A stretch of DNA of 64,000 bases, from the NCBI GenBank assembly GCA_009838645.1, contig VXRC01000048.1, forward strand, positions 1-64,000. Direction: 5' to 3'. Shown in pieces: positions 7,878-16,412 of the stretch. The translations under genes and the position numbers were made by a program. Each line of letters starts with the position of its first letter. Position 1 is the stretch's first letter. The notes below the pieces were generated by a model, which saw nothing but the letters and a program-made list of their open reading frames with translations, searched no databases and was not told the DNA's origin. The DNA comes from Gemmatimonadota bacterium. GTDB lineage: Bacteria > JAAXHH01.

Positions 7878-10355
7878 TTAATGCGGTATCCCCAACTGAT
7901 GCATCCTGCGGTGAATCGCCTCCCGCGCCTCGACAAAGGGCCGTTCCAGGTAGGCCAGGTGGTCTTCCTCGCCGTGATGGTGCGTGGCCGTGCCGGGTTC
8001 GTGCCGCGCCGCGGTGCGGCGGATGTACTGCAGGTCGCCGTCGATGAGGGTGAGCATGTACTGGGCGGCGTCCTTGTCGAACATCCACCACTCGCCCCCG
8101 CAGGCGACGTAGACCGGCGAGGTGTGGGCGAAGATCCCCCGTCCCCAGCCGTCGTGATGGGGCACGCTGCTATAATCCGGCCCCGCGCACCGGGCTGCCA
8201 GCCACGTATGTCCGTCCACCTTCACGTGCGCCTTCAGTTCCAGGCGGCGCGTTCCGTTGCGGTCCTCCGTGGAGGCCACGACGCGTCCGCCCTGGACGAT
8301 TTCCAGCGTGTGGATCGGAAAGATGCTTTCCGACCAGGCCTGGACCTCCACCGATCCGGGGCCCGACACCTGCACGGTGTCGCCCACCTGGTGCCCGTCC
8401 ACGGACAGGTGGATGATGGGGCCGCCGCTGTGGAACGTACGCCCCTGCGAGACGGCGTTGCACCAGTTGTCGTAGGTGAAGTCCTGGTCGGGCATGTAGG
8501 CGTAGGTGCGGTACAGGCCGACGGGTACGTCGCTGCTCATCTTGTCCGTGCCGCCCACCAGCGGCAACTTGTATCCGCAGTTGAGATAACGGTAGTACTC
8601 GATGTGGTTGAACGGCTGGTGGCGCAGCATTTCCACGCCGTCCACGCGGCCCGTGGCGATGAGCGCCGCGGGCTCTCCGTTCGGGTTGGGGAGATGGGGG
8701 ATGATGACCGAGCCGCCTTGGGCGTGGCACTGGTCCGCCCAGTCGCTCATCGTGATCTCCAGCGTGCCGCCCAGTTCCGCCTCGCCCGGGCCGTCCGTGC
8801 ACCAGGGCATGACCGGCTCCTTCAGGCCCCAGAGGATGAGGTGGCCCAGGAAGTGCTGCCTGTTCTCCTGCCCCACGTAGACGATGTTGTTCCCGTCCTG
8901 CGAGACGCTCGGTCGGCCCGTGAAATCCTCTGTGTTCGTGAAGAGATTGCCCCACTGCGAGGGCAGCAGGTTCACGATGTTCAAGTCCTCCCCCTGGGAT
9001 TCGGTGTGGCTGCCCTGCGTGGAGAGGAAGTGTACGTGCGAATCTCCGCTGTACCAGCCTTGCGCGTTCATATTCACCCAGCGCTTGAGCCGCAGGGTCA
9101 GTTCCTGCTGGCCCGGTTCGATCTTCAACCGGGTCCGCAGCGGCTCGTACTCGAACCCCCGCGCCACGTCCACGATCACCTCGCCGCGGGGCAGCCATCC
9201 CTGGCACTTGCCGTCGATGTACGCATAGGTGATCTGTCCCAACCGGAGGTCCCCGCCGATGTCGATGTGCCAGGTGTCCAGGTTGGAATTGACCTGGTTG
9301 TGGTGGCCGTAGGGCTGGTAGGGGATGCCTTCGGGCGAGCGGAAATGCACGCGGCAGGGGACTGGCCTCCCCGTGTCGTCATCGAGGACGGTGACGTTCA
9401 CCCAGTTCCGCCCGCGGTCCAGGAGTTCCACGCGCATGCGCGGCGTCTCGACCACCTTCTTCTGCTCGACGTCGCCCCATTTGACCTCGCCGACGGTTTC
9501 CTCGCCCCGCTTCACCGACAGCGTCGCGGACGGTATGGCCGCCACTTCGACGTAGGCCGGGCTCGACTTCGGGTTCTGCGTCTCGCCCCAGCCGGCGAAA
9601 TCGTCGTCGACGAAGTCATCGACCGAGGCCTCGGGCAGGGGATGGACGTAGGAGGCGACGCCCCGGTCCACGTCCACGCGCAGGTCGAAGGGCTTTTCGG
9701 CGTCCTCGGGATCGGTCAGCGTAAGGCGCGCCTCGCGTTTGCCCTGGCGGACGAAGGGATGCTCGTTGGCCTGCGAAATCGTCAGTCCGGCGATGATGAA
9801 TGGCGGACCGGCCGGAATGACCTCCAGCGATTCGATCTCGAGGTCGGGATGGGGGTTCCGCCAGGCCCAGAGGTAGTATCCCCTGGAATAGTCTCCCGTG
9901 ACTTCCGTCTGACGCTTGCCCGAGTCGCCCCAGTTGTCCCCCGCGTAACGCCGCATCTTCACCTGGCCCCGGTCCGGGAGGGCGAGAAATGGTTTGCCGC
10001 CCTGGGAGATATGGCCGATTTCAAAGCGTTCGCGGATGGGTACGCGGACCTCCTCGCCGCCCTCCAGGCGGAACACGTAGTCCGCCACGGGGATCCCCAG
10101 CGGACCGCCTTCCATCAGGTCGGACTTCAGCAGGCGATGGGCCAGGATCAGCCCCGTGGCCCGGCTGTTGACCGGAATGGTCACGCTGCCGGAGGCCTTG
10201 TCGAAGGCGATGAAACACTTCGCGGGATCGTCGTTTACCCGGAAGGGCAGGCCGCGGCACAGTTGTTCGCCGATGGGCGTGTTGGGCTTCTCATCCAGGA
10301 CGTCGAGTCCCGCGTTACACAGGGCGGACAGGTCGAGGGGCTGGTAGTCTGGCAT
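7878..10355 (-). CDS. Large CehA/McbA-family PHP-type metallohydrolase
   Basis: 825-residue predicted cytoplasmic protein. The C-terminal half is a PHP-like metal-dependent hydrolase: metal motif SGDSHVHF (about residue 455), IIPHLPNPNGEP, and a late GGTDKMSSD. The family is named for carbaryl-hydrolysing CehA and McbA, but most members are uncharacterised. The N-terminal half is beta-rich with repeats of WRNPHPD/EIESLEVIPAG type and may bind carbohydrate or phosphoesters (inference). I use ATG at 10355 with AGAGG upstream, not the longer frame to 10424, which would start inside the operator palindrome. The substrate is unknown. The divergent cupin gene shares the regulatory region. Confidence 0.85.
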   Translation of the reverse strand: MPDYQPLDLSALCNAGLDVLDEKPNTPIGEQLCRGLPFRVNDDPAKCFIAFDKASGSVTIPVNSRATGLILAHRLLKSDLMEGGPLGIPVADYVFRLEGGEEVRVPIRERFEIGHISQGGKPFLALPDRGQVKMRRYAGDNWGDSGKRQTEVTGDYSRGYYLWAWRNPHPDLEIESLEVIPAGPPFIIAGLTISQANEHPFVRQGKREARLTLTDPEDAEKPFDLRVDVDRGVASYVHPLPEASVDDFVDDDFAGWGETQNPKSSPAYVEVAAIPSATLSVKRGEETVGEVKWGDVEQKKVVETPRMRVELLDRGRNWVNVTVLDDDTGRPVPCRVHFRSPEGIPYQPYGHHNQVNSNLDTWHIDIGGDLRLGQITYAYIDGKCQGWLPRGEVIVDVARGFEYEPLRTRLKIEPGQQELTLRLKRWVNMNAQGWYSGDSHVHFLSTQGSHTESQGEDLNIVNLLPSQWGNLFTNTEDFTGRPSVSQDGNNIVYVGQENRQHFLGHLILWGLKEPVMPWCTDGPGEAELGGTLEITMSDWADQCHAQGGSVIIPHLPNPNGEPAALIATGRVDGVEMLRHQPFNHIEYYRYLNCGYKLPLVGGTDKMSSDVPVGLYRTYAYMPDQDFTYDNWCNAVSQGRTFHSGGPIIHLSVDGHQVGDTVQVSGPGSVEVQAWSESIFPIHTLEIVQGGRVVASTEDRNGTRRLELKAHVKVDGHTWLAARCAGPDYSSVPHHDGWGRGIFAHTSPVYVACGGEWWMFDKDAAQYMLTLIDGDLQYIRRTAARHEPGTATHHHGEEDHLAYLERPFVEAREAIHRRMHQLGIPH

Positions 10356-10417
10356 GTGGGCGCCTCTTTTTCGAATGTGACTTAAGGTGACGCTCGTGGT
10401 ATTTTGAAGCGTGTTTT

Positions 10418-10452
10418 TGTACAAATTTCAAATTGAACTTGAAAATTGTACA
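10418..10452. promoter_or_regulatory. Near-perfect 14-bp inverted repeat, candidate operator
   Basis: Left arm tgtacaaatttcaa (10418-10431), 7-base spacer, right arm ttgaaaattgtaca (10439-10452): 13 of 14 positions pair. It covers the predicted -10 of the CehA-like gene, the expected place for a repressor dimer. A cruciform or RNA hairpin is the alternative reading. Confidence 0.75.
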
Positions 10453-10474
10453 GAATTACAGAACGGAAACGCAA
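10445..10474 (-). promoter_or_regulatory. Predicted promoter of the CehA-like gene
   Basis: Minus strand: -35 TTGCGT (10474-10469), 18-base spacer, -10 TACAAT (10450-10445). The -10 is inside the right arm of the palindrome. A perfect TTGACA further up (10506-10501) has no good -10 partner. Confidence 0.45.
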
Positions 10475-10633
10475 ATCTGACTCGACTTTACCGCAGTTAC
10501 TGTCAAACTTACAACAAGCACGACTTCAGGCAAATGATTAACCTCGGGAGGTTGACGGATTTCGGATATTTAATGCGACGGTAAGTCCCGCCCATTGCAC
10601 GGAATGGGATCACACACCCCCTCCCATTGATCC

Positions 10634-10662
10634 TTGATGTATCGTTAAGGGGGTCTTATAAT
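10634..10662 (+). promoter_or_regulatory. Predicted sigma70-type promoter for the cupin gene/operon
   Basis: -35 TTGATG (10634-10639), 17-base spacer, perfect -10 TATAAT (10657-10662). Transcription would begin near 10669, about 157 nt before the cupin start. Confidence 0.65.
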
Positions 10663-10699
10663 ACACTTCTGTAAAGTCATTCGAATAATGGCCGCGATT

Positions 10700-10736
10700 A
10701 CAGACGGTCGGATTCCCACGACTTTTTATAGTCTGT
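10700..10736 (+). promoter_or_regulatory. Nested hairpin in the cupin mRNA leader
   Basis: Outer stem acagac/gtctgt (10700-10705 with 10731-10736) encloses inner stem gtcg/cgac (10707-10710 with 10719-10722). A second partial palindrome gttgtacgaacaac follows at 10751-10764. No known riboswitch class recognised. Confidence 0.45.
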
Positions 10737-10825
10737 TTACCGCCGCTTTCGTTGTACGAACAACTGCGACTTTCGATGATCCGTTCACTTGACGCAACGC
10801 CACGCAAATCCGAAAGGAACCTCCG

Positions 10826-11182
10826 ATGGCCCACCACAAGGCCCTGATGAAGGGCGGCTTCCTCCTGCCCATGTGCGAGAAGCACTTCCACGACCATGAC
10901 GAGACCTGGCTGATCCTGAAAGGAAGCGGGACTGGATTCTGGATCGATCACGACGGCAACCGGGAGGATTTCGTCCTGGAAGCGGGCGACGTCTGGATGA
11001 TCCCCGCGGGTTTCGAACACGGTTGCGCCGGGACGAACAGCGAAGACTTCACGATCAGCGTCTTCGACGGGACGAAGCCGCCCGGGTGCCATGATCACGC
11101 TCATTACTACATCGAAAAAGAAGGCTACATCCCCTCGTTTAAACTGATCAAGACACCGACGGACCGGTACGGATCGGTTTAG
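10826..11182 (+). CDS. Small cupin-domain protein
   Basis: Single conserved-barrel cupin of 118 residues. Metal-binding motif HFHDHDETWLILKGSG (about residues 20-35) supplies two or three histidines and a glutamate, and IPAGFEHG (about residue 60) the last histidine, so it probably binds one metal ion. Such proteins are sugar-binding enzymes or ligand sensors; nothing shows which. AAAGGA lies upstream of the ATG. It opens a plus-strand run of probable catabolic genes and is divergent from the CehA-like gene. Confidence 0.85.
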   Translation: MAHHKALMKGGFLLPMCEKHFHDHDETWLILKGSGTGFWIDHDGNREDFVLEAGDVWMIPAGFEHGCAGTNSEDFTISVFDGTKPPGCHDHAHYYIEKEGYIPSFKLIKTPTDRYGSV

Positions 11183-11195
11183 GTGGGTATGGCCA

Positions 11196-11227
11196 TGCCT
11201 GGACTGGCCTGGACCGGCCTGGACCGG
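11196..11227. repeat. Three 10-bp repeats 14 nt after the cupin stop codon
   Basis: tgcctggact (11196-11205), ggcctggacc (11206-11215) and ggcctggacc (11216-11225). It shares the GCCTGG core seen in other junction arrays of this window. Confidence 0.8.
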
Positions 11228-11291
11228 CGCCGATGAACAATCTATCTACTTCAGCACCCGTATTCAGGAAACATCGACAAGGAACATCTAC

Positions 11292-11618
11292 ATGGATTTC
11301 AGGGACGAGTGGGAGCGCGCCGAACACGACTACGTGCAATGCCTGAACCGGCTCGAGGCCGCCAGGGCCGATCTCGACGCGGCGCGCAAAGCGCTGCTGG
11401 ACCTCACGCCGGAAGAAGGACGCAGCGGCAGGTTGCTCAGCGTCCGCTACCGGAAGAACCGGGGCGCCGTGGACTGGAGGGCGGCGCTGAACGCGGTCCT
11501 GGAATCGGACGAAGTGGCCCTCGACGAAATCGGCGACAAGTATCGCAAGCCTGAATCGGGCGCCTGGTACGTCCGGCTGAACAGACTGGCGGTGAACGCG
11601 CAGCGCTCGGGCGGGTGA
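11292..11618 (+). CDS. Hypothetical small protein with N-terminal coiled coil
   Basis: 108 residues, no family recognised. Residues 1-40 are strongly helical and charged (ERAEHDYVQCLNRLEAARAD), likely a coiled coil; the C-terminal part (DWRAALNAVLES, WYVRLNRLAVNA) may be a small DNA- or protein-binding fold, but this is a guess. Its stop codon is three bases before the ATG of the next gene, so the two are probably co-translated. Codon use looks like the neighbours and the start has AAGGAAC upstream, so I accept it as real. Confidence 0.6.
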   Translation: MDFRDEWERAEHDYVQCLNRLEAARADLDAARKALLDLTPEEGRSGRLLSVRYRKNRGAVDWRAALNAVLESDEVALDEIGDKYRKPESGAWYVRLNRLAVNAQRSGG

Positions 11619-11620
11619 CC

Positions 11621-12550
11621 ATGGACCTCAGTTTTTTCACGAGCGCGGGAGGGGACGCCTGGTCCCTGGAGGAATGCGCCGGCTGGGCGAAAGAGAACGG
11701 GTTTGACGCGGTGCGGCTTTCGGCCGGCGGGGCCGTCGATCCGGACCGCATCCTCGCCGACGGACCCGGCGAAGTCAACGACACCCTGAAGTCGCACGGC
11801 ATTTACCTGGCCGCGCTGTCGGCCCACAACAACCTGCTGGACGACGACGTGGCGCAGGCGGACGCGGCGGAAGACCGGCTGCGAAAGGCCATCCTGGCGG
11901 CCTCGGCCCTGGGCGTTCCCGTGGTCGTCACCCATGCGGGCAGTCCCGTGGGCTGGCATTTCTACGGGCAGTTCTCGTCGACCCCCGGCAATCCGGGCGA
12001 CCGGTCCGTGGAACTGGTGGAACGGTTTAAGGCGCGTTATACGGCCATCGTGAAACTGGCCGAAGACCACGGCATTACCATCGCCCTGGACGGCGCGGTG
12101 CGCATGGGGAACATCGCCTGCAATCCGGAGATGTGGGAGCGGGTGCTCGACGCGGTGCCGTCCGATCACCTGGGCCTTTCCTGTGATCCCTCCCACTGGC
12201 TGTGGATGATGATCCTGCCCGCCGAGGACGCCATCCGCATGTTCGCGGGCAGATGGGTCTACGCGGACGTGAAGGACGCCGAGGTGAGTCCCGCCATGCT
12301 GTTCCGCCAGGGCATCATCGGCAACTGGTGGTGGCAGTACCGCGTGCCGGGCCGGGGACAGCTCAACTGGGGCACCGTCATCGGCGCCCTGGTCGAGTCG
12401 GGCTATGACTACGTGCTCTGCGTCGAGAACGAGGACCGCGGCATGCCGGGACTGGCCGGATTCGCCCTGGGCGGACGCCATCTTCGCCAGTTCCTACCGC
12501 CCGCCGGCGCGGAGTACCAACGGCCGGCCGGGCCCTGGAACGTATCCTGA
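11621..12550 (+). CDS. Xylose-isomerase-like TIM barrel (sugar phosphate isomerase/epimerase)
   Basis: AP_endonuc_2-fold protein of 309 residues. Strand and metal-site motifs include VVVTHAGS (about residue 108), ALDGAVRMGNI, LSCDPSHWLW (about residue 186, metal D and H), VYADVKDAE and VLCVENED (last acidic ligand). The family covers isomerases, epimerases and dehydratases acting on sugars or inositols; the substrate cannot be told. The ATG at 11621 follows the previous stop closely; a GTG at 11615 in the same frame overlaps that stop as GTGA and is the alternative. Confidence 0.87.
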   Translation: MDLSFFTSAGGDAWSLEECAGWAKENGFDAVRLSAGGAVDPDRILADGPGEVNDTLKSHGIYLAALSAHNNLLDDDVAQADAAEDRLRKAILAASALGVPVVVTHAGSPVGWHFYGQFSSTPGNPGDRSVELVERFKARYTAIVKLAEDHGITIALDGAVRMGNIACNPEMWERVLDAVPSDHLGLSCDPSHWLWMMILPAEDAIRMFAGRWVYADVKDAEVSPAMLFRQGIIGNWWWQYRVPGRGQLNWGTVIGALVESGYDYVLCVENEDRGMPGLAGFALGGRHLRQFLPPAGAEYQRPAGPWNVS

Positions 12551-12634
12551 GCGATTCGCGCGCGCGTCGCGTGAAGATCACTCGCGGCAGCACGCTCGCG
12601 GCGCACCGCCTGGTTTCACCCTTCGGAGCCCTCC

Positions 12635-14635
12635 ATGTACAGCCAAGACCCTCTGCCTCCCGTCGACCGCCGCAGGACCGAGATACGCCACCTGAACCTG
12701 CCCTGCGAGTTCGTCGCACCTTCCACGAAGGAAGCCTGGGAGAAGCGCGCGCGGTCGCTTCGGGAGCATATCCTGGTCAGCATGGGACTCTGGCCGAACC
12801 CCTCCCGCAGCCCGCTGAACGCGGAGATCACCCACCGGGTCGAACGCGAGGGGTACAGCATCGAGAACGTCCGGTTCCAAAGCCTGCCGGGATTCTACGT
12901 GACCGGGAACCTGTACCGTCCCGCCGGGGACGAAGGCTCCAGCGGCAACGGCCTCCGCCCGGCCATCCTGAATCCCCACGGCCACTGGAAGGAGGGCAGG
13001 CTGGCCAACGAGCCCGCCGGGTCCATACCCGCCCGGTGCATCAACTTCGCCCTACAGGGTTACGTGGCCTTCGCATGGTCCATGGCCGGCTACAACGACA
13101 GCACACAGCTTGACCACCGGACGTACGGCGACGACCGGAAGCAGCTCTGGGGGCTCAGCCTCATGGGGCTGCAGGTCTGGAATGGCATGCGCTCCGTCGA
13201 TTTCCTCCAGTCGCTGCCGGACGTGGACAACAGCCGCATCGCCTGCACCGGGGCCTCGGGCGGCGGCACGCAGACCTTCATGCTCACCGCCGTGGACGAC
13301 CGCGTTCGGGTTGCCGCGCCCGTGAACATGGTATCGGCGCACATGCAGGGCGGATGCATCTGCGAGAACGGCCCCAATCTCCGCATCGAAACGAACAACA
13401 TGGAAATCGCCGCCCTGGCCGCGCCGCGGCCGTTGCTGCTGGTGTCCGCCACGGGGGACTGGACGGTCAATACGCCCGAGCTGGAGTACCCGGCCATCCG
13501 GGCGGTCTACGCGCTCTACGACGCGGAGGATCATCTGGCGGAGGTGCAGATCGACGCGGGCCATAATTACAATGCCGCCAGCAGAGAAGCCGTATACGCC
13601 TGGTTCGGCCAGTGGATGCTGAACAGCGAAAGCGGGGATCGATTTTCAGAGCGGCCCGTCGAACCGGAATCACCGGAATCGATGCTGGCGGTTACGGCCG
13701 AAAACCGGCCCGAAGACTGGGTTGACGAAGAGGGGTTGACGGACGTATGGATCGATCGTGCCCGGAAGCAGCTCAACAAGATGAAGCCCTCCGACGCCAG
13801 GTCGCTGCGCAGGTTCCGGCAGGTCATGTCGGCCGGATTCCGATCGATCATCGGATCGCCCGGCGCGGCCGACGGCGACCTGGTCGCGACCCGCCTGGGC
13901 ATGCACCGGTCCGACACCTGTACGATCCAGTCGGGATTCATGGGATGGCGGAACGTCGGCGACCGGGTCCCCTTCACCGAATTCCGCCCGCCGTACCCTC
14001 CCCGTGGCGCCGTCCTGGTGGTCCATCCCGATGGCGTATCGGCACTGGCGCAGGATAACGGGCGGGATCCCGGTCCGTTTGTTCAGCAACTGCTGGGCAA
14101 GGGCCTGCTCGTCCTGTCGGCGGACGTCTTTATCACGGGCCTGGCAGACGGTGAGCCGGCGGACCGTGAGCCGGCCTCCGGGGAACACGCCTACTTCTCG
14201 ACCTACAACCGGACCGCGACTGCGAACCGCGTGCAGGACATCCTTACGGCCGTCGCCTGGCTCCGGCGAACCGGTGGCGTTGCCTCGGTGTCCCTGGTCG
14301 GCATCGGCGCGGCCGGTCCGTGGTGCCTGCTGGCCTGCGGTCTTTCGCCCCACATCGACCGCGCCGTGATCGACGCCGACCGATTCGAGACGGACAGCGA
14401 TGAGGCGTACGAAAACAGGCTGTTTATTCCGGTGTTGCGGCGCCTGGGCGGGCTGTCCGCGGCCGCGGCCCTCGCGACCCCGGCCGAGTTGTATCTGCAC
14501 CATACTGGCCATTCGTTCGAAACCGATGAAATAGAAGCCGCCTACCGCGCCGCGGACGCGCTGGACCGCCTCAGAACCCAGCGTACTCCCGCGGATATGC
14601 CCCAGGTCGTCGCGTGGATCGACGAAGGTCCGTAG
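12635..14635 (+). CDS. Acetyl-xylan-esterase-like protein with two alpha/beta-hydrolase domains
   Basis: 666 residues, no signal peptide. The first half (to about residue 340) is an alpha/beta hydrolase: LNPHGHWKEG near residue 110, nucleophile elbow CTGASGGG near residue 207, acid in SATGDWT and histidine in DAGHNYN. This resembles acetyl-xylan-esterase-like and dipeptidyl-aminopeptidase-like hydrolases. The second half (about 430-660) has the same layout (AVLVVHPDG, LLVLSADVF, VSLVGIGAAG, LYLHHTGHSF), but the elbow reads GIGAAG, without the serine, so it is probably not catalytic. It follows the TIM barrel gene and is likely in the same operon. Confidence 0.82.
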   Translation: MYSQDPLPPVDRRRTEIRHLNLPCEFVAPSTKEAWEKRARSLREHILVSMGLWPNPSRSPLNAEITHRVEREGYSIENVRFQSLPGFYVTGNLYRPAGDEGSSGNGLRPAILNPHGHWKEGRLANEPAGSIPARCINFALQGYVAFAWSMAGYNDSTQLDHRTYGDDRKQLWGLSLMGLQVWNGMRSVDFLQSLPDVDNSRIACTGASGGGTQTFMLTAVDDRVRVAAPVNMVSAHMQGGCICENGPNLRIETNNMEIAALAAPRPLLLVSATGDWTVNTPELEYPAIRAVYALYDAEDHLAEVQIDAGHNYNAASREAVYAWFGQWMLNSESGDRFSERPVEPESPESMLAVTAENRPEDWVDEEGLTDVWIDRARKQLNKMKPSDARSLRRFRQVMSAGFRSIIGSPGAADGDLVATRLGMHRSDTCTIQSGFMGWRNVGDRVPFTEFRPPYPPRGAVLVVHPDGVSALAQDNGRDPGPFVQQLLGKGLLVLSADVFITGLADGEPADREPASGEHAYFSTYNRTATANRVQDILTAVAWLRRTGGVASVSLVGIGAAGPWCLLACGLSPHIDRAVIDADRFETDSDEAYENRLFIPVLRRLGGLSAAAALATPAELYLHHTGHSFETDEIEAAYRAADALDRLRTQRTPADMPQVVAWIDEGP

Positions 14636-14736
14636 TCGAATTGCTCGTTGAGGCAACGCATGCGCAGGAAGTGGTCAAGAGCGAGAATGGTTAGGAGTGG
14701 GTACCTGTTCATAACCGTGGTCTAAGACAATTACGA

Positions 14737-14765
14737 TTGCCCGACAGACTGGTATTTCGTATATT
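14737..14765 (+). promoter_or_regulatory. Predicted sigma70-type promoter for the ClpX-like gene
   Basis: -35 TTGCCC (14737-14742), 17-base spacer, -10 TATATT (14760-14765), about 110 nt before the ATG at 14876. Confidence 0.55.
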
Positions 14766-14875
14766 AACTGGCTGTAACACCGTACCAAGCGGACGGTTAC
14801 GCACCGCAGGACCTTTCGCTACGGACTATTTTGTAAAAGGGCTATACTACACCAAGCGACAAGGACCGATCCCCT

Positions 14876-16387
14876 ATGGCCAAGACCCCCGACATGGGTG
14901 ACATACAGAAGGACCTCAAGGAGTTCTTCTCGACCAAGTACGGCGCGCAGGTCCAGTTCGCCCAGCCGGAGAAGGAAGGCGTCCCGGCGGATCCGCCCGC
15001 GGAAGAAGCCCCGCTGCCGGAAATCCGGTTCGACATGAAGCCGGAGGAGCTGGAAGCCTACCTGAACGAGTACGTCATCCGCCAGGACGAGGCCAAGGAG
15101 ATCCTGGCCACCAAGATCTGCACCCACTTCAACCGCATCCGGCTCCAGGAAGAGCAGGAACCGGTAGGCAACATCAAGAACAACATCATCCTGATCGGCC
15201 CGACCGGGGTGGGGAAGACCTACCTCATCAAGCTCATCGCCAGCAGGATCGGCGTGCCCTTCGTCAAGGGCGACGCCACGCGGTTCAGCGAGACGGGCTA
15301 CGTGGGCGGGGACGTGGACGAGCTGGTCCGCTCGCTGGTCCACGAGGCCGACGGCAACATCAAGCTGGCGGAATACGGCATCATCTACATCGACGAGATC
15401 GACAAGATCGCCTCGTCCGGCAACATCGTGGGGCCCGACGTGTCGCGGACCGGGGTGCAGCGCACGCTCCTCAAGCTGATGGAGGAGACGGACGTGGACC
15501 TGCAGGCGCCCCACGACCTGACGTCCCAGATGGAGAACGCCCTCCAGTTCCAGAAGACTGGCAAGGTGGAAAGAAAACGCATCAACACGCGGAACATCCT
15601 GTTCATCGTCAGCGGGGCCTTCGCCAACCTGGAAGAGATCATCAAGAAGCGCATGAGCGTGCAGACGATGGGCTTCGAGCAGGGCGAAGGCGCGGAAAAG
15701 CCCGACGACGGCGAATGGTTCCCGCACGTGACCGCGGAGGACCTGATCAAGTACGGCTTCGAGTCGGAATTCATCGGACGCCTGCCGGTAACCGCCGTGC
15801 TCCACAAGCTCAGCGTCGACGACCTGTTCCAGATCCTCCGGAACCCGAACAGCCCGGTCATCATCGCCAAGAAACTGGACTTCAAGGCCTACGGCATCGA
15901 CGTGGACTTCGACGAGAAGTCGCTGCGCCTGATCGCCGAACAGGCCCACCGGTCGGGTACGGGCGCCCGCGGTCTCATCGGCGCGATGGAGCGGATCCTG
16001 ATCCGGTTCGAGAAGAAACTGCCGTCCAGCACGGTGAAGCAGTTCAGCGTGACGGCCACGGTGGTGGAAAACCCGGAAAGCGAACTCGAACGGATCCTCG
16101 CGGAAGCGCCGCCCGAACCGGCCGAACTGGTGCAGGTGTACTACGCGGAACACGACATCACGCTCACGCTGGACGCAGCCGCGGCCGCCGCGCTGGAAGA
16201 CCTGGCGGCGCAACAGGGGCGGACCACCGAGGAAATGGGGCTGGAACTGTTCAAGGACTACGTCCACGGGCTGAAGCTGATCCAGGCCAGGGAACTGAAG
16301 ATCACCAAGGCAGCGATCGAGAACCCCGGAGCGTACCTGGACCGCCTGATCAAGAAGTTCTACGAAAACCAACCCAAGACGACCTGA
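14876..16387 (+). CDS. ClpX-like AAA+ unfoldase without zinc-binding domain
   Basis: 503-residue AAA+ ATPase of the HSP100/ClpX branch. Walker A is IGPTGVGKT (about residue 105), pore-loop GYVG in SETGYVGGDVDE, Walker B IIYIDEIDK (about residue 172), EFIGRLPV with the arginine finger, and sensor-2 GTGARGL. The N-terminal zinc-binding domain of ClpX is missing, replaced by about 55 residues of acidic linker. About 85 residues follow the ClpX-homologous part (from about 415). The loop where ClpX has IGF reads MGF, so ClpP docking is possible but unproven. thiDN follows after 25 bp. Confidence 0.88.
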   Translation: MAKTPDMGDIQKDLKEFFSTKYGAQVQFAQPEKEGVPADPPAEEAPLPEIRFDMKPEELEAYLNEYVIRQDEAKEILATKICTHFNRIRLQEEQEPVGNIKNNIILIGPTGVGKTYLIKLIASRIGVPFVKGDATRFSETGYVGGDVDELVRSLVHEADGNIKLAEYGIIYIDEIDKIASSGNIVGPDVSRTGVQRTLLKLMEETDVDLQAPHDLTSQMENALQFQKTGKVERKRINTRNILFIVSGAFANLEEIIKKRMSVQTMGFEQGEGAEKPDDGEWFPHVTAEDLIKYGFESEFIGRLPVTAVLHKLSVDDLFQILRNPNSPVIIAKKLDFKAYGIDVDFDEKSLRLIAEQAHRSGTGARGLIGAMERILIRFEKKLPSSTVKQFSVTATVVENPESELERILAEAPPEPAELVQVYYAEHDITLTLDAAAAAALEDLAAQQGRTTEEMGLELFKDYVHGLKLIQARELKITKAAIENPGAYLDRLIKKFYENQPKTT

Positions 16388-16412
16388 CGATCATCCACCC
16401 GAATCCCCTTTC

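Larger units (their letters stand above)
10356..10825. other. 470-bp divergent regulatory region between the CehA-like and cupin genes
   Basis: AT-rich in its first half. It holds a minus-strand promoter with an overlapping palindrome (10418-10474), a plus-strand promoter (10634-10662) and a roughly 160-nt leader with nested hairpins before the cupin start. No small gene was recognised. Confidence 0.75.

Noticed and set aside
7509-10385. 958-codon plus-strand open frame
   Set aside because: It is the antisense shadow of the CehA-like gene; high GC keeps the opposite frame open. No protein motif or ribosome site was found.
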